Notes under the pieces: generated by a model | What the model was told of the DNA's origin: nothing | The model's database searches: none | Seen by the model: the letters and a program-made list of their open reading frames with translations, nothing else | NCBI RefSeq assembly: GCF_002023715.1 | Contig: NZ_MAHX01000008.1 | Location: 1 to 64,000, forward strand | Length of the DNA stretch: 64,000 bases | Source: Elizabethkingia occulta | GTDB taxonomy: Bacteria; Bacteroidota; Bacteroidia; Flavobacteriales; Weeksellaceae | Direction of reading: 5' to 3' | Shown here: positions 16,645 through 25,375 of the stretch, piece after piece | How the letters are laid out: every line of letters starts with the position of its first letter | How positions within the stretch are numbered: position 1 is the first letter of the stretch | Position numbers and translations under genes: made by a program

Positions 16645-16827
16645 TTAGCATTTGATTTTGTCAAGTTCTTTAACTGTTTTGTTTAATTTTTCAAAATCAT
16701 TTTTGTAATTATCGGCACATAAACCATAGCTAGCACCGCAAGAAGCAGTTACATTTATCCAACTACTACATACACCTCCTATAACTCCTTTTAATTCATT
16801 TCGAGATAATCGTTTTAATTTTTCCAT
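16645..16827 (-). CDS. double-glycine leader, Cys-rich bacteriocin-like peptide
   Basis: 60 residues. The leader MEKLKRLSRNELKGVIGG (residues 1-18) matches the Bacteroidetes GG-type natural-product precursor leader, with the L-S-R-N-E-L-K pattern and a cleavable Gly-Gly. The predicted mature part of 42 residues begins V-C-S-S-W and has Cys at mature positions 2, 12, 19 and 42, fitting two disulfides or thioether-type modification. The C-terminal half is lysine-rich and probably helical (FEKLNKTVKELDKIK). No C39-peptidase ABC exporter, maturase or immunity gene is within the window. The adjacent gene is a GLPGLI protein. The function (antimicrobial, signal, or other) is not known. Confidence 0.75.
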   Translation of the reverse strand: MEKLKRLSRNELKGVIGGVCSSWINVTASCGASYGLCADNYKNDFEKLNKTVKELDKIKC

Positions 16828-17173
16828 AAAATTTATTTTAATTTATTCATTTTAAAGTTAAAAAATTATTTATTAAATTAATTTAACATAATTATTTTTT
16901 ATAAAATTTTAACATTTATAATAAAAACACTTTTATTTTATAATGTCGAAATTGAAAAGTAAAATATATAATTATAAAATGCTGGTAAATAGTGTTTTAT
17001 ATGGTGGCTTTATAGATGTGATCATGATGAAATAGAATGACAATAATATAAACAGCACTGTTGATTGTATGGTTTCGCCACGTATTTTGATCCAAAATTT
17101 ATCAATTTGAAGAATTTCTCTGGTAAAAGGCATTATTAGGTTTATATATTTGTGATTAAAGAACAATAACAAC
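16828..17173. other. very AT-rich divergent intergenic region
   Basis: 346 bp between the peptide gene (minus) and the GH65-like gene (plus). It contains the -7 element TATATTTG at 17145-17152 for the GH65 gene. The side near the peptide gene is almost pure A/T with no clear -7 box. Confidence 0.4.
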
Positions 17174-19228
17174 ATGCATCATTTTTCTACTATATATATA
17201 AGGATACAGATTGTATTACTTTTTTGTTTTTTCAGTTCTCTTTTCGGCCAGAATTCATGGGTTATTGAAGCTGAAAATATTGACCTGAAGCGTTACACCG
17301 GGATTAGTGTTTCCAATGGAATGATCGGGGTCGTTTCTTCTCCGGAACCCCTGAAAGTGAGTCAGGTAATTCTTGCAGGGGTTTATGACCAGTATGGACG
17401 CGGCAGAACCAGTAATTTTCTTTCCGGTTTCAATTTACTGGACCTTAACCTTACAATTGACGGAGTACCTGTAAATCTGGATAATATATCTAATTATAAA
17501 CAAAAACTGGACATGAAAAAAGCATCTTTTGCAGGGAGTTTTGATTATAAGGATATTGCAACAGTGGCATATAATTATATAGCCATCCGTAACCTTCCCA
17601 ATAATGTGATGCTGAATGTAAGCATTAAAGCGAAAAAGAATATTACTTTTAGAGCCGAAAATCTATTAAAACAGCCTCCAGGATTTAAAGACAATCAGCA
17701 ATTTTACACGGAAATTACACCACCACATGCTAAAATTCCGCTTCTGACATCTCTTGCTAAAAGTCCTACCGGAAGTATTATAATGGCAGCAAGTAATACA
17801 TTTGTATTTCCAGAAAAACATGGTGAACAGCCTAAAATTATATATAATAAGAAAGATAATGAACAGCATACAATGGCTTTTTCCCAGGAGTTACAAGCAT
17901 CACAGACGTATACTTTTTCACTTGTGGGGACACTTATTTCTTCTGCTCAGGTAAAAGATCCTTTAAATTATGCAGAGCGGCTCAGTATATATGCCGGATT
18001 GCAGGGGATTGAAAAAATAAAAACAAAGCATGAAGCAGAATGGGAAAAGCTGTGGGAAGGGGATATCCAAATAGAAGGAGACCCGCAGGTACAACAGGAT
18101 GTACATAATATGATGTACCATTTGTATTCTTTTTCACGTGAAGGAAGTGATACATCGCTATCGCCTGTGGGACTGAGTGGCATGGGATACAATGGTCATA
18201 TCTTTTGGGATACCGAGCTATTTATGTTCAAACCTTTATTGTTTTTTAAGCCTGAAATAGCTAAAAGCCTTATTGATTATCGGTTCAACAGGCTGAAAGC
18301 AGCTGAAGATAATGCCAGAATATATGGTTATAAAGGAGCAATGTACCCTTGGGAAAGTGCTGTTTCGGGGGAGGAAGAAACGCCTGTATGGGCACTGACA
18401 GGTACATATGAACATCATATTACCGGAGATATAGCTTTTGCAGCATGGCATTATTACCTGTATACTAAAGATATACAATGGCTGAAAGAAAAAGGATGGC
18501 CTATGCTGGAAAAAACGGCAAAATTTTGGGAGAGCCGCGTGGACAAAAAGAATGGTAAGTATCATATTCTGAATGTGGTAGCGGCTGATGAATGGGCGGA
18601 GAATGTAGATAATAATGCCTATACCAATGCAATTGCAAAACTCAACTTTGAATATGCAAACGAAGCAGCGAAAATATTGAAATTGCCTGTGAATAAGAAC
18701 TGGGAGAATATAGCTGATAACCTGATATTTTCGAAGTTAGAAAACGGGGTTACAAGAGAACATGATAGCTATATCGGACAAAAAATTAAACAGGCAGATG
18801 TTAATTTGCTGGCTTATCCTTTGGGGATTATAAATTCTAAAGAGCAGATATTAAAAGACTTATTGTACTATCAGGATAAGGTTCCGCATGAAAAAACACC
18901 TGCTATGACGAAGTCTGTTTTTGCCTTATTACATAGCAGATTAGGTAACGGAAAAGAAGCATATAAATGGTTTAAAGAGTCTTATGAACCAAATCTTCTG
19001 CCCCCTTTCAGGGTATTGGCAGAAACAGCAGAAGGTGATAATCCTTATTTTATAACTGGCGCTGGCGGAACTTTACAGGCTGTGATTATGGGATTTGCAG
19101 GAGTCGATTTTGGATCGGCAGGAACAATTGTACAGACTAAAAATGCACTGCCACCACATTGGAAAAAGATTACAGTAAAAGGAATCGGAATGCAAAAGCA
19201 AACCTTCTCCAATAGCTTTGTAAGGTAA
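17174..19228 (+). CDS. exported GH65-family glycoside hydrolase
   Basis: 684 residues with an N-terminal signal segment ending at SSLFGQ (about residue 26). The N-terminal beta-sandwich is followed by an (alpha/alpha)6 barrel. GH65 signatures: NGHIFWDTELFMF at about 340-352, GYKGAMYPWES, and DEWAENVDNNAYTN at about 471-484, equivalent to the G-P-D-E-Y-H...N-N-x-Y-T-N acid region of GH65 phosphorylases. The overall pattern is closest in my reading to the acid trehalase / glucosylgalactosyl-hydroxylysine glucosidase (ATHL1) branch. It would act in the periplasm or outside on an alpha-glucoside: trehalose, or the disaccharide of collagen. Not in an operon. Confidence 0.8.
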   Translation: MHHFSTIYIRIQIVLLFCFFSSLFGQNSWVIEAENIDLKRYTGISVSNGMIGVVSSPEPLKVSQVILAGVYDQYGRGRTSNFLSGFNLLDLNLTIDGVPVNLDNISNYKQKLDMKKASFAGSFDYKDIATVAYNYIAIRNLPNNVMLNVSIKAKKNITFRAENLLKQPPGFKDNQQFYTEITPPHAKIPLLTSLAKSPTGSIIMAASNTFVFPEKHGEQPKIIYNKKDNEQHTMAFSQELQASQTYTFSLVGTLISSAQVKDPLNYAERLSIYAGLQGIEKIKTKHEAEWEKLWEGDIQIEGDPQVQQDVHNMMYHLYSFSREGSDTSLSPVGLSGMGYNGHIFWDTELFMFKPLLFFKPEIAKSLIDYRFNRLKAAEDNARIYGYKGAMYPWESAVSGEEETPVWALTGTYEHHITGDIAFAAWHYYLYTKDIQWLKEKGWPMLEKTAKFWESRVDKKNGKYHILNVVAADEWAENVDNNAYTNAIAKLNFEYANEAAKILKLPVNKNWENIADNLIFSKLENGVTREHDSYIGQKIKQADVNLLAYPLGIINSKEQILKDLLYYQDKVPHEKTPAMTKSVFALLHSRLGNGKEAYKWFKESYEPNLLPPFRVLAETAEGDNPYFITGAGGTLQAVIMGFAGVDFGSAGTIVQTKNALPPHWKKITVKGIGMQKQTFSNSFVR

Positions 19229-19257
19229 GCAAAGAGGCTATTTCAAACATATTACAG

Positions 19258-19370
19258 TTTGTCATCCTGAGCAGAGCCAGTTTATAGAGAGCTTGACGAA
19301 CTGGGGCTTTAACCATTAGTTCTTTATAAATGAAAATGTTTTGGCAAGCTTCAACATGACATTCTTTTAG
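19258..19370. repeat. MITE-like intergenic inverted repeat
   Basis: The ends TTGTCATCCTGAGC (19259-19272) and GCTTCAACATGACATT (about 19348-19363) form an imperfect inverted repeat around TGTCAT / ATGACA. Elements with this TGTCATnCTGAgC-type end are common dispersed repeats in flavobacterial genomes. Lies in the convergent gap after the GH65 gene; no coding frame. Confidence 0.5.
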
Positions 19371-19413
19371 ATAGTCCCTGTATTTAGATTTATTAATTCT
19401 TTCAGGCAGAATT

Positions 19414-19962
19414 TTAGGGTGTAAAAACTTCAAATTTTCCGTCCTCAAAAAAGAAAACAATTCGTTTTATAGCTCTTTCCTGATTTTCAGTACTTTGCAT
19501 CGGAGCGAAAATTTCCTCAATAGCTAATCGCTGAGAATCGACCGGAATGCTTTCCTCTGTACCTTTTATCGATATATCCGATTCTCCGGAAGATGGAATT
19601 TCTGACGCTTCCGGTTCTTCAGTTATTTGTTGAGAAAAATCGGGTGCCAAAGTGAATAAATCGAGTGGGGAAGAAGTTTCTTCTTCCTCTTCCGAAATGC
19701 TAATTTCTTCAATAGAGTTATCAGTTTCTTCAGTTTCCGGAACAGCTTGTTTCGTCATATCTCCCTGTCCATCGATTAACCAGTCCCATTGTATCTCCGG
19801 AAATCTGTTTTTAATCTTTACAATAAAATCCAAAGAAGCTTTATTTCTTCCGGAAGTTATATGCGAAATACTGGAACGGGGTACATCGATAGTATCGGCA
19901 AATTCTGAAGGAGAATAGCCATAATGATCGATGATTTTTTTAATTCTGTCTGAAATTTCCAT
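19414..19962 (-). CDS. XRE-type HTH regulator with acidic tail
   Basis: 182 residues from ATG 19962 (MEISDRIKKIIDHYGYSPSE). Residues 1-65 are a Cro/C1-type HTH (ADTIDVPRSSISHITSGRNK, ending IQWDWLIDGQGDM), a form frequent in Flavobacteriia. The middle is low-complexity and acidic (EETDNSIEEISISEEEEETS). A conserved-looking end RAIKRIVFFFEDGKFEVF closes the protein. Its upstream region carries duplicated TACAAATGTAAA boxes, suggesting autoregulation. The target genes are unknown. Confidence 0.82.
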   Translation of the reverse strand: MEISDRIKKIIDHYGYSPSEFADTIDVPRSSISHITSGRNKASLDFIVKIKNRFPEIQWDWLIDGQGDMTKQAVPETEETDNSIEEISISEEEEETSSPLDLFTLAPDFSQQITEEPEASEIPSSGESDISIKGTEESIPVDSQRLAIEEIFAPMQSTENQERAIKRIVFFFEDGKFEVFTP

Positions 19963-19965
19963 AAT

Positions 19966-20045
19966 TACAAATGTAAAACAAATTTTAGAATTGTAAAATA
20001 CAAATGTAAACAAATTTAAAATATTAAAATTTATATTTGTAAACA
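19966..20045 (-). promoter_or_regulatory. promoter/operator repeats upstream of the XRE regulator
   Basis: TACAAATGTAAA occurs at 19966-19977 and 19999-20010 (33 bp, about three helical turns apart), with a reversed relative TTTGTAAAC at about 20036-20044. On the minus strand each copy contains the -7 sequence TACATTTG, so they could be tandem promoters, operators, or both. The nearer copy would give an almost leaderless mRNA. Confidence 0.45.
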
Positions 20046-20770
20046 GTAATTAAATCACTGATTTACAATATTTTATGCCTTTAAATTTACAATAATCAAC
20101 AGTTTTAATCGCTAAACAACGAATTTTAAGTCAAATTTTGGACGAAATTGAAATTCAGGATATTTTTATTTTTGCATAACTATAACTCTATAAAATTTAA
20201 GACCTTAACTTTAACTTTAATAAATAAGCTTAAATACATTGTGAATTAGTTAGTTACATATGTATAGTAATGTAAATTTGAGATGTAAATTTTGGATAAT
20301 CAACTGTTTTACAATAGAAAATTGTTGAATTTTCTATGTATTATCAACTTGATAAACAACATTATTGAGCTTTATACTGCTAATTGCTATTTCCTGTTTC
20401 AGACTATGGACTTTCTTCGGATAAAACAGGTTGATAAGCCTCTGCATTATGCTAATATACTTTCGAAAAGCAGAACAGGGGATATGCCTAGTGTCTAATA
20501 CTCTGTATGATTGCTATAACAAGCAGAATCAGCCTAACCGATATGCAAACCTCATAATTTGATATGGATTAGAATTTAAGGCTTTAAACGGGCTTATTTT
20601 AGAAGTTTATCTATAGCTGTATGTTCCTGTATCAATTTATGTTGTTAAATACCTGCTAAACATAGCATGCCCTGTATCTCTCACAGTGCAAAAGATAACC
20701 TGATATACACTTAACTGTCTGCAAGTATTACAGAATAATTGCAGATGTTAGGGAACGCTTGATAAATACC
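20046..20770. other. gene-free stretch with no recognisable feature
   Basis: About 0.7 kb. The first part (to about 20280) is AT-rich with scattered TTTACAA motifs like the XRE repeats. The part from about 20380 to 20760 is less AT-biased than the other intergenic regions, yet has no frame of convincing length or composition; a 68-codon plus-strand frame at 20292-20498 has no protein-like features. It may be an eroded gene or encode a structured RNA. I recognise neither a tRNA nor a known RNA family here. Confidence 0.35.
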
Positions 20771-21853
20771 TTAATGATTGATCTTTGTTCGTTTTTCGGC
20801 CGTTGAGGACGAGATTAAAGATGCAGCGATACTTACTCCTAAAATACCTAAGATAACCAACAAAGAATGCGTTGTTTTAAAGCCCCAGTCTTCCAGCTGG
20901 TGATGGAAGATCATCTTTAATCCAATGAATGTAAGCAGAAAAGCCAGACCGGTTTTTAAATATTTGAATTTATCTACAATATTAGCCAGAAGGAAGAACA
21001 TAGATCTAAGTCCTATAATGGCAAATATGTTGGAAAAGAATACAATATAAGGGTCTTTAGTTACTGAAAAAATCGCAGGAATAGAATCCACTGCAAAAAT
21101 AAGGTCGGTAAACTCTATAATTAACAGTACCAGAAATAAAGGTGTCATTTTTTTAATTCCGTCTACTACTACAAAGAACTTGTTTCCTTCGAATTTGTTA
21201 TGGACTTTAAAGTATTTATTGGCAAACTTGACCACCGGATGCTTTTCGGTATCTATATGCTCTTCTTCTTTGCTAAAGAACATTCTGAGACCTGTAAAGA
21301 CAAGAAATGCTCCAAATACGTACATAATCCACTCAAATCGGCTGATAAGAGATGCCCCTACAAAGATAAATATGAAACGCATGATGATAGCACCCAAAAT
21401 TCCCCAGATAAGTACCTTATGGTAATTCTTTTCGGCTACCTTGAAAGATCCGAAGATAAGGAGTATTACAAAAATATTGTCTATAGATAAGGCATATTCT
21501 ACAATATAGCCTGTGATATATTCTAGGGCAAGGTTCTTGTCATAAAGCTCTAAGCTGGTTTCAAAATCACCCGGGATTATCTTGACAGGGTGGTGGTGCT
21601 TGGCTATAACCTGCTGCAGTCTTTCCATACTGTCTATATTGTGCAGATAGTGCCCGAATTGCATCAGGAAAAAATAGAATCCAAGAGCAACACAGATAAC
21701 GAATATACTCATCAGGATTGCCTGTTTCAGCGATACCGATTTATTGCTATTTTCTTTGTTTTTGCTCTTTTTACTGAATAATCCCAGATCGATAACCAGG
21801 ATTAATATTACGATGGCTAAGAAGCCTATGATAAATAAAAGTTCTCCACTCAT
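20771..21853 (-). CDS. TerC-family integral membrane protein (Alx-like)
   Basis: 360 residues, about nine predicted helices. TerC signatures: EYALSIDNIFVILLIFGSFKV and EFTDLIFAVDSIPAIFSVTKDPYIVF, with the acidic residues (D in S-I-D-N, D-x-x-F-A-V-D-S) that define the family. Characterised relatives (Alx, YkoY) export manganese or load metal onto secreted proteins. A cytoplasmic loop (HVKF-type HPVVKFANKYFKVH) divides the two halves. Monocistronic; a minus-strand TATCTTTG -7 box lies at 21875-21882. Confidence 0.88.
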   Translation of the reverse strand: MSGELLFIIGFLAIVILILVIDLGLFSKKSKNKENSNKSVSLKQAILMSIFVICVALGFYFFLMQFGHYLHNIDSMERLQQVIAKHHHPVKIIPGDFETSLELYDKNLALEYITGYIVEYALSIDNIFVILLIFGSFKVAEKNYHKVLIWGILGAIIMRFIFIFVGASLISRFEWIMYVFGAFLVFTGLRMFFSKEEEHIDTEKHPVVKFANKYFKVHNKFEGNKFFVVVDGIKKMTPLFLVLLIIEFTDLIFAVDSIPAIFSVTKDPYIVFFSNIFAIIGLRSMFFLLANIVDKFKYLKTGLAFLLTFIGLKMIFHHQLEDWGFKTTHSLLVILGILGVSIAASLISSSTAEKRTKINH

Positions 21854-22210
21854 TTTTTAGTACAATGTAATGCGCAAAGATAGTCTAAAAACCAATAATT
21901 GACATCGTTTTTACAAATGTGAACTTAAGTTTTTTTTAAGGAATTTGAAAAGAGGGTTTGTTTAACTATTATATCCACATTTATGAATATTTGTCTTTAA
22001 AATAGGCTTAAAGTAAATATAAAAAAAGACTTTATATAAATATTTTTAAAAACTGATTGTTAGTAAGTTACATTTTTTGATTATTTTTTCGTTAATGAGA
22101 AAAGTTATCAACAGACATTTTGTCAAATCAAAGTGTTTAACAATTCTCAGATGTAAATTTTAATAAAAGATAAAAATACCCTAAATTTGAAGCAGAAAAT
22201 AAAAATGTAA
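21854..22210. other. divergent intergenic region with two -7 elements
   Basis: 357 bp. Minus-strand TATCTTTG (21875-21882) serves the TerC gene. Plus-strand TAAATTTG (22182-22189) serves the M14 carboxypeptidase gene. The 290 bp between are AT-rich without any hairpin or frame I can support. Confidence 0.45.
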
Positions 22211-23317
22211 ATGGCATCAGTTTTTGAATACTTCACAAATGTAAACTTCTCAAATCGCTATATTTTGCCTCAAAAATTATTTTCCTTCCTACAGGAGAAT
22301 TACAGCGATTATATATCAGAGGTAGGCAAGTCAGTTTTAGGACAACCTGTCTATCAATTTTCAATAGGTAATGGACCTGTTAATGTTCTGGCCTGGTCTC
22401 AGATGCACGGAAACGAATCTACTGCTACACTGGCAATGCTGGACTTGCTTCACTCACTGGATAAGAATACTGAACTAAAGGACAGACTTTTTAGTAAAAT
22501 AACATTGGACTTTATCTTTATGCTGAATCCGGATGGTTCGGAAAAATGGACCAGACGCAATGCTTTGGATATCGATATGAACAGAGATTTTTTGAAAGAG
22601 TCGAGCCCTGAGATTAAAATTTTGAAAAAGATAGCTAAAGATAAGAAATACGACTATGCACTAAATCTGCACGATCAGAGAACGATCTTCACAACAGACG
22701 GCGTAAACCCTGCAACTTTGTCTTTCCTGGCTCCTTCTTTCGATCAGGATAGAACACTAAATGAAAACCGAAAAAAGAGTATGGCAATTATTGCACATAT
22801 TTATTCGGATCTGAAAAATAAAATGCCTAATCGTATCGGACGTTATACAGATGAATTCTATCCGACATCAACCGGAGACAATTTTATGCTGGCAGGTATT
22901 CCTACAGTACTGTTTGAAGGTGGGCACTCGGAAGATGATTACCTGAGAAAAGAAACCCGTAAATATTATACACTGGCATTGTATGATGCATTGGCAGCAA
23001 TGTCCATTATTCCTGGTCAGACACTGGGGTATGAAACCTACTTCGATATTCCGGAAAATCAGCAAACCCATTATGATCTTATTTACAGAAATGTAAAACT
23101 GAATACAGATTTCGAATGTATATTGGATGTAGCTGTGCAGTATAAAGAGGTAATTAATGAAGGCGATGAGGAAATTTCTTTTGTCCCTTTTGTTGCAGAA
23201 GTAGGAGATATAGGTAAGAAAAAAGCCTGGAAAGAAATCGATGCAACCGGAAAGAAATTTATATCAGAAAGAAAATATCCAAAGTTGGATGAAGAAGTAA
23301 ACTTCAGCTTGGAGTAA
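22211..23317 (+). CDS. M14-family zinc carboxypeptidase-like protein
   Basis: 368 residues, no signal peptide. Zinc ligands His66 and Glu69 in Q-M-H-G-N-E-S-T, substrate-binding R-R-N...D-I-D-M-N-R-D-F (the N-R of M14), third ligand His in ALNLHDQRT, and catalytic Glu236 in FEGGH. It would release C-terminal residues or trim peptidoglycan-type peptides in the cytoplasm. Its stop TAA overlaps the ATG of the next gene by 1 bp (TAATG), so the two are translationally coupled. Confidence 0.85.
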   Translation: MASVFEYFTNVNFSNRYILPQKLFSFLQENYSDYISEVGKSVLGQPVYQFSIGNGPVNVLAWSQMHGNESTATLAMLDLLHSLDKNTELKDRLFSKITLDFIFMLNPDGSEKWTRRNALDIDMNRDFLKESSPEIKILKKIAKDKKYDYALNLHDQRTIFTTDGVNPATLSFLAPSFDQDRTLNENRKKSMAIIAHIYSDLKNKMPNRIGRYTDEFYPTSTGDNFMLAGIPTVLFEGGHSEDDYLRKETRKYYTLALYDALAAMSIIPGQTLGYETYFDIPENQQTHYDLIYRNVKLNTDFECILDVAVQYKEVINEGDEEISFVPFVAEVGDIGKKKAWKEIDATGKKFISERKYPKLDEEVNFSLE

Positions 23318-23862
23318 TGATAATTCATATTTTGGGAGCTTCCGGTTCCGGTGTTACAACACTGGGAAATTATATCAGTAAGGAACTAGGTTGGAAATAT
23401 CTGGATTCAGATGATTTTTTCTGGGAGAAGACATATACACCCTATACGGTAAAAAGAGATCCGAAAAGCAGAGATGCGGAAATTTTAAGATTGTTAAAAA
23501 GCAGGGAGTCCATAATTTTCGGTGGGAGCTGCATTAGCTGGTCACCGGAAATTCATTCCTGTTTTGATAAAATTGTCTTTCTATTTGTACCACCCGAGAA
23601 CAGAATGCTTAGGGTAAAGAAGCGGGAGGCGGAAAGGTATGGTGAAAAACTCTTCACAGATCCGGAAATCCAAAAGATGCATAATGATTTTATTGCGTTT
23701 TGTAAAGATTACGACGAAATGAAAGGAATTGCTAATCGTACCATAAAGGCCCACCGTAAATGGCTGGAGAATCAGACTGTTGAAATTACTGAAATTTCGG
23801 GAGATTTTCCGACTATAGAAATCGCAGAAAAATTACTTTCCAAATGGCAGTTACTTCATTAA
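23317..23862 (+). CDS. P-loop nucleoside/adenylate kinase-like protein
   Basis: 181 residues. Walker A GASGSGVTT at 7-15 with Val in place of the usual Lys (G-S-G-V-T-T), then D-S-D-D-F-F-W at about 31-37 and an R-x3-R-E-x-x-R-like lid region (RVKKREAERYG). It resembles shikimate/adenylate-kinase-like AAA proteins (AAA_17/18). The missing Walker A lysine is odd and may mean altered nucleotide handling. Coupled by a 1-bp overlap to the M14 carboxypeptidase. Confidence 0.75.
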   Translation: MIIHILGASGSGVTTLGNYISKELGWKYLDSDDFFWEKTYTPYTVKRDPKSRDAEILRLLKSRESIIFGGSCISWSPEIHSCFDKIVFLFVPPENRMLRVKKREAERYGEKLFTDPEIQKMHNDFIAFCKDYDEMKGIANRTIKAHRKWLENQTVEITEISGDFPTIEIAEKLLSKWQLLH

Positions 23863-23914
23863 AAAGCCGTAATTTAGTGGCTTAAAATAATTTTGTCAAT
23901 CTAAAAACTAAAAT

Positions 23915-25318
23915 ATGAATCAATTCGATGTAGCCGTTATCGGCTCAGGTCCCGGTGGATATGTCGCAGCAATCAGATGTGCACAATTAGGTTTCAAAAC
24001 CGTAATTATTGAAAAATATTCTACCCTGGGCGGGACTTGTCTAAACGTTGGATGTATTCCGTCTAAAGCATTACTAGATTCTTCTGAGCATTTTGAAAAT
24101 GCAAAACACACTTTCGCTACTCATGGTATTCTTATCGATGAGCCTAAAGTGGACATTGCACAAATGATCAGTCGTAAAAATGATGTTGTAGACCAGACTA
24201 CCAAAGGAATTAACTTCCTTATGGATAAAAACAAAATCACTGTATTACAGGGATTAGGAAGTTTTGAATCTGCAACTCAGATTAAAGTAACAAAAGCTGA
24301 CGGATCTTCTGAGGTTATCGAAGCTAAAAATACAATTATTGCAACAGGTTCCAAGCCTTCTTCATTACCTTTCATTACATTGGATAAAGAAAGAGTAATT
24401 ACTTCTACAGAAGCATTAAACCTTAAAGAAGTGCCTAAGCACCTTATCGTAATCGGTGGAGGCGTTATCGGTCTTGAATTGGGTTCTGTATACCTTCGTT
24501 TAGGAAGCGATGTTACTGTTGTAGAATACCTGGATAAAATTATCCCGGGAATGGATGGTACTTTGTCTAAAGAATTACAGAAAACTCTGAAAAAGCAAGG
24601 CATGAAGTTTATGCTTTCTACTGCTGTTTCAGGAGTTGAAAGAAACGGAGATACTGTAAAAGTTACAGCTAAAGATAAAAAAGGAGAGGATGTAGTTGTT
24701 GAAGGTGACTACTGTCTTGTATCTGTAGGACGTCGTCCGTATACAGATGGTCTTGGTCTTGAGAAAGCAGGTGTAGAACTTGACGAAAGAGGAAGAGTAA
24801 AGACTAACGATCATTTGCAAACAAACGTTCCAAATATCTACGCTATCGGAGATGTTGTAAAAGGAGCTATGCTTGCACATAAAGCTGAAGAAGAAGGAGT
24901 CTTTGTAGCTGAAACTTTAGCTGGAGAAAAACCACACGTTAACTATAACCTTATCCCGGGTGTTGTTTATACATGGCCTGAGGTTGCTGGCGTAGGTAAA
25001 ACTGAAGAGCAATTAAAAGAAGCTGGTGTTGCTTATAAAACCGGATCTTTCCCAATGCGTGCATTAGGACGTTCCAGAGCGAGTATGGATACTGATGGGG
25101 TAATCAAAATTCTTGCTGATGAGAAGACTGATGAAATCCTTGGTGTACACATGATCGGGGCAAGAGCTGCAGATATGATTGCTGAAGCTGTTGTTGCAAT
25201 GGAATTCCGTGCTTCTGCAGAAGATATCGCAAGAATCTCTCACGCACACCCTACTTATACTGAAGCGATTAAAGAAGCTGCTTTAGATGCTACAGGTAAG
25301 CGTTCAATTCACATGTAA
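23915..25318 (+). CDS. lpd: dihydrolipoyl dehydrogenase (E3)
   Basis: 467 residues, full length. FAD-binding GSGPGGYVAAIRCAQLG at the N-terminus, redox-active disulfide GGTCLNVGCIPSKALL (about 40-55), NAD-binding GGGVIGLELGSVYLRLG (about 180-196), and the C-terminal His-Glu pair in HAHPTYTEA. It reoxidises dihydrolipoamide for pyruvate/2-oxoglutarate dehydrogenase and the glycine cleavage system. No E1/E2 genes are nearby. The codon pattern is that of highly expressed genes. A TAATTTTG -7 box lies at 23888-23895. Confidence 0.96.
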   Translation: MNQFDVAVIGSGPGGYVAAIRCAQLGFKTVIIEKYSTLGGTCLNVGCIPSKALLDSSEHFENAKHTFATHGILIDEPKVDIAQMISRKNDVVDQTTKGINFLMDKNKITVLQGLGSFESATQIKVTKADGSSEVIEAKNTIIATGSKPSSLPFITLDKERVITSTEALNLKEVPKHLIVIGGGVIGLELGSVYLRLGSDVTVVEYLDKIIPGMDGTLSKELQKTLKKQGMKFMLSTAVSGVERNGDTVKVTAKDKKGEDVVVEGDYCLVSVGRRPYTDGLGLEKAGVELDERGRVKTNDHLQTNVPNIYAIGDVVKGAMLAHKAEEEGVFVAETLAGEKPHVNYNLIPGVVYTWPEVAGVGKTEEQLKEAGVAYKTGSFPMRALGRSRASMDTDGVIKILADEKTDEILGVHMIGARAADMIAEAVVAMEFRASAEDIARISHAHPTYTEAIKEAALDATGKRSIHM

Positions 25319-25340
25319 GATTATCTTAATCATAAATAAA

Positions 25341-25375
25341 AAAGCAATCCTTTTGGATTGCTTTTTTATTTTTTA
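25341..25375. terminator. bidirectional terminator between lpd and VOC gene
   Basis: AAAGCAATCC-TTTT-GGATTGCTTT stem (25341-25364) with T-runs on both strands. Confidence 0.9.

Noticed and set aside
16972-17175. Minus-strand frame of 67 codons before the GH65 gene
   Set aside because: It lies across the GH65 promoter and start, is made mostly of AT-rich codons, and has no family features.
20292-20498. 68-codon plus-strand frame in the gene-free stretch
   Set aside because: Composition is not protein-like, there is no signal or motif, and the start is in AT-rich DNA with no supporting promoter.
23864-23883. Terminator between the P-loop kinase and lpd
   Set aside because: Only a 5-bp AAGCC/GGCTT stem and no proper T-run; too weak to call.
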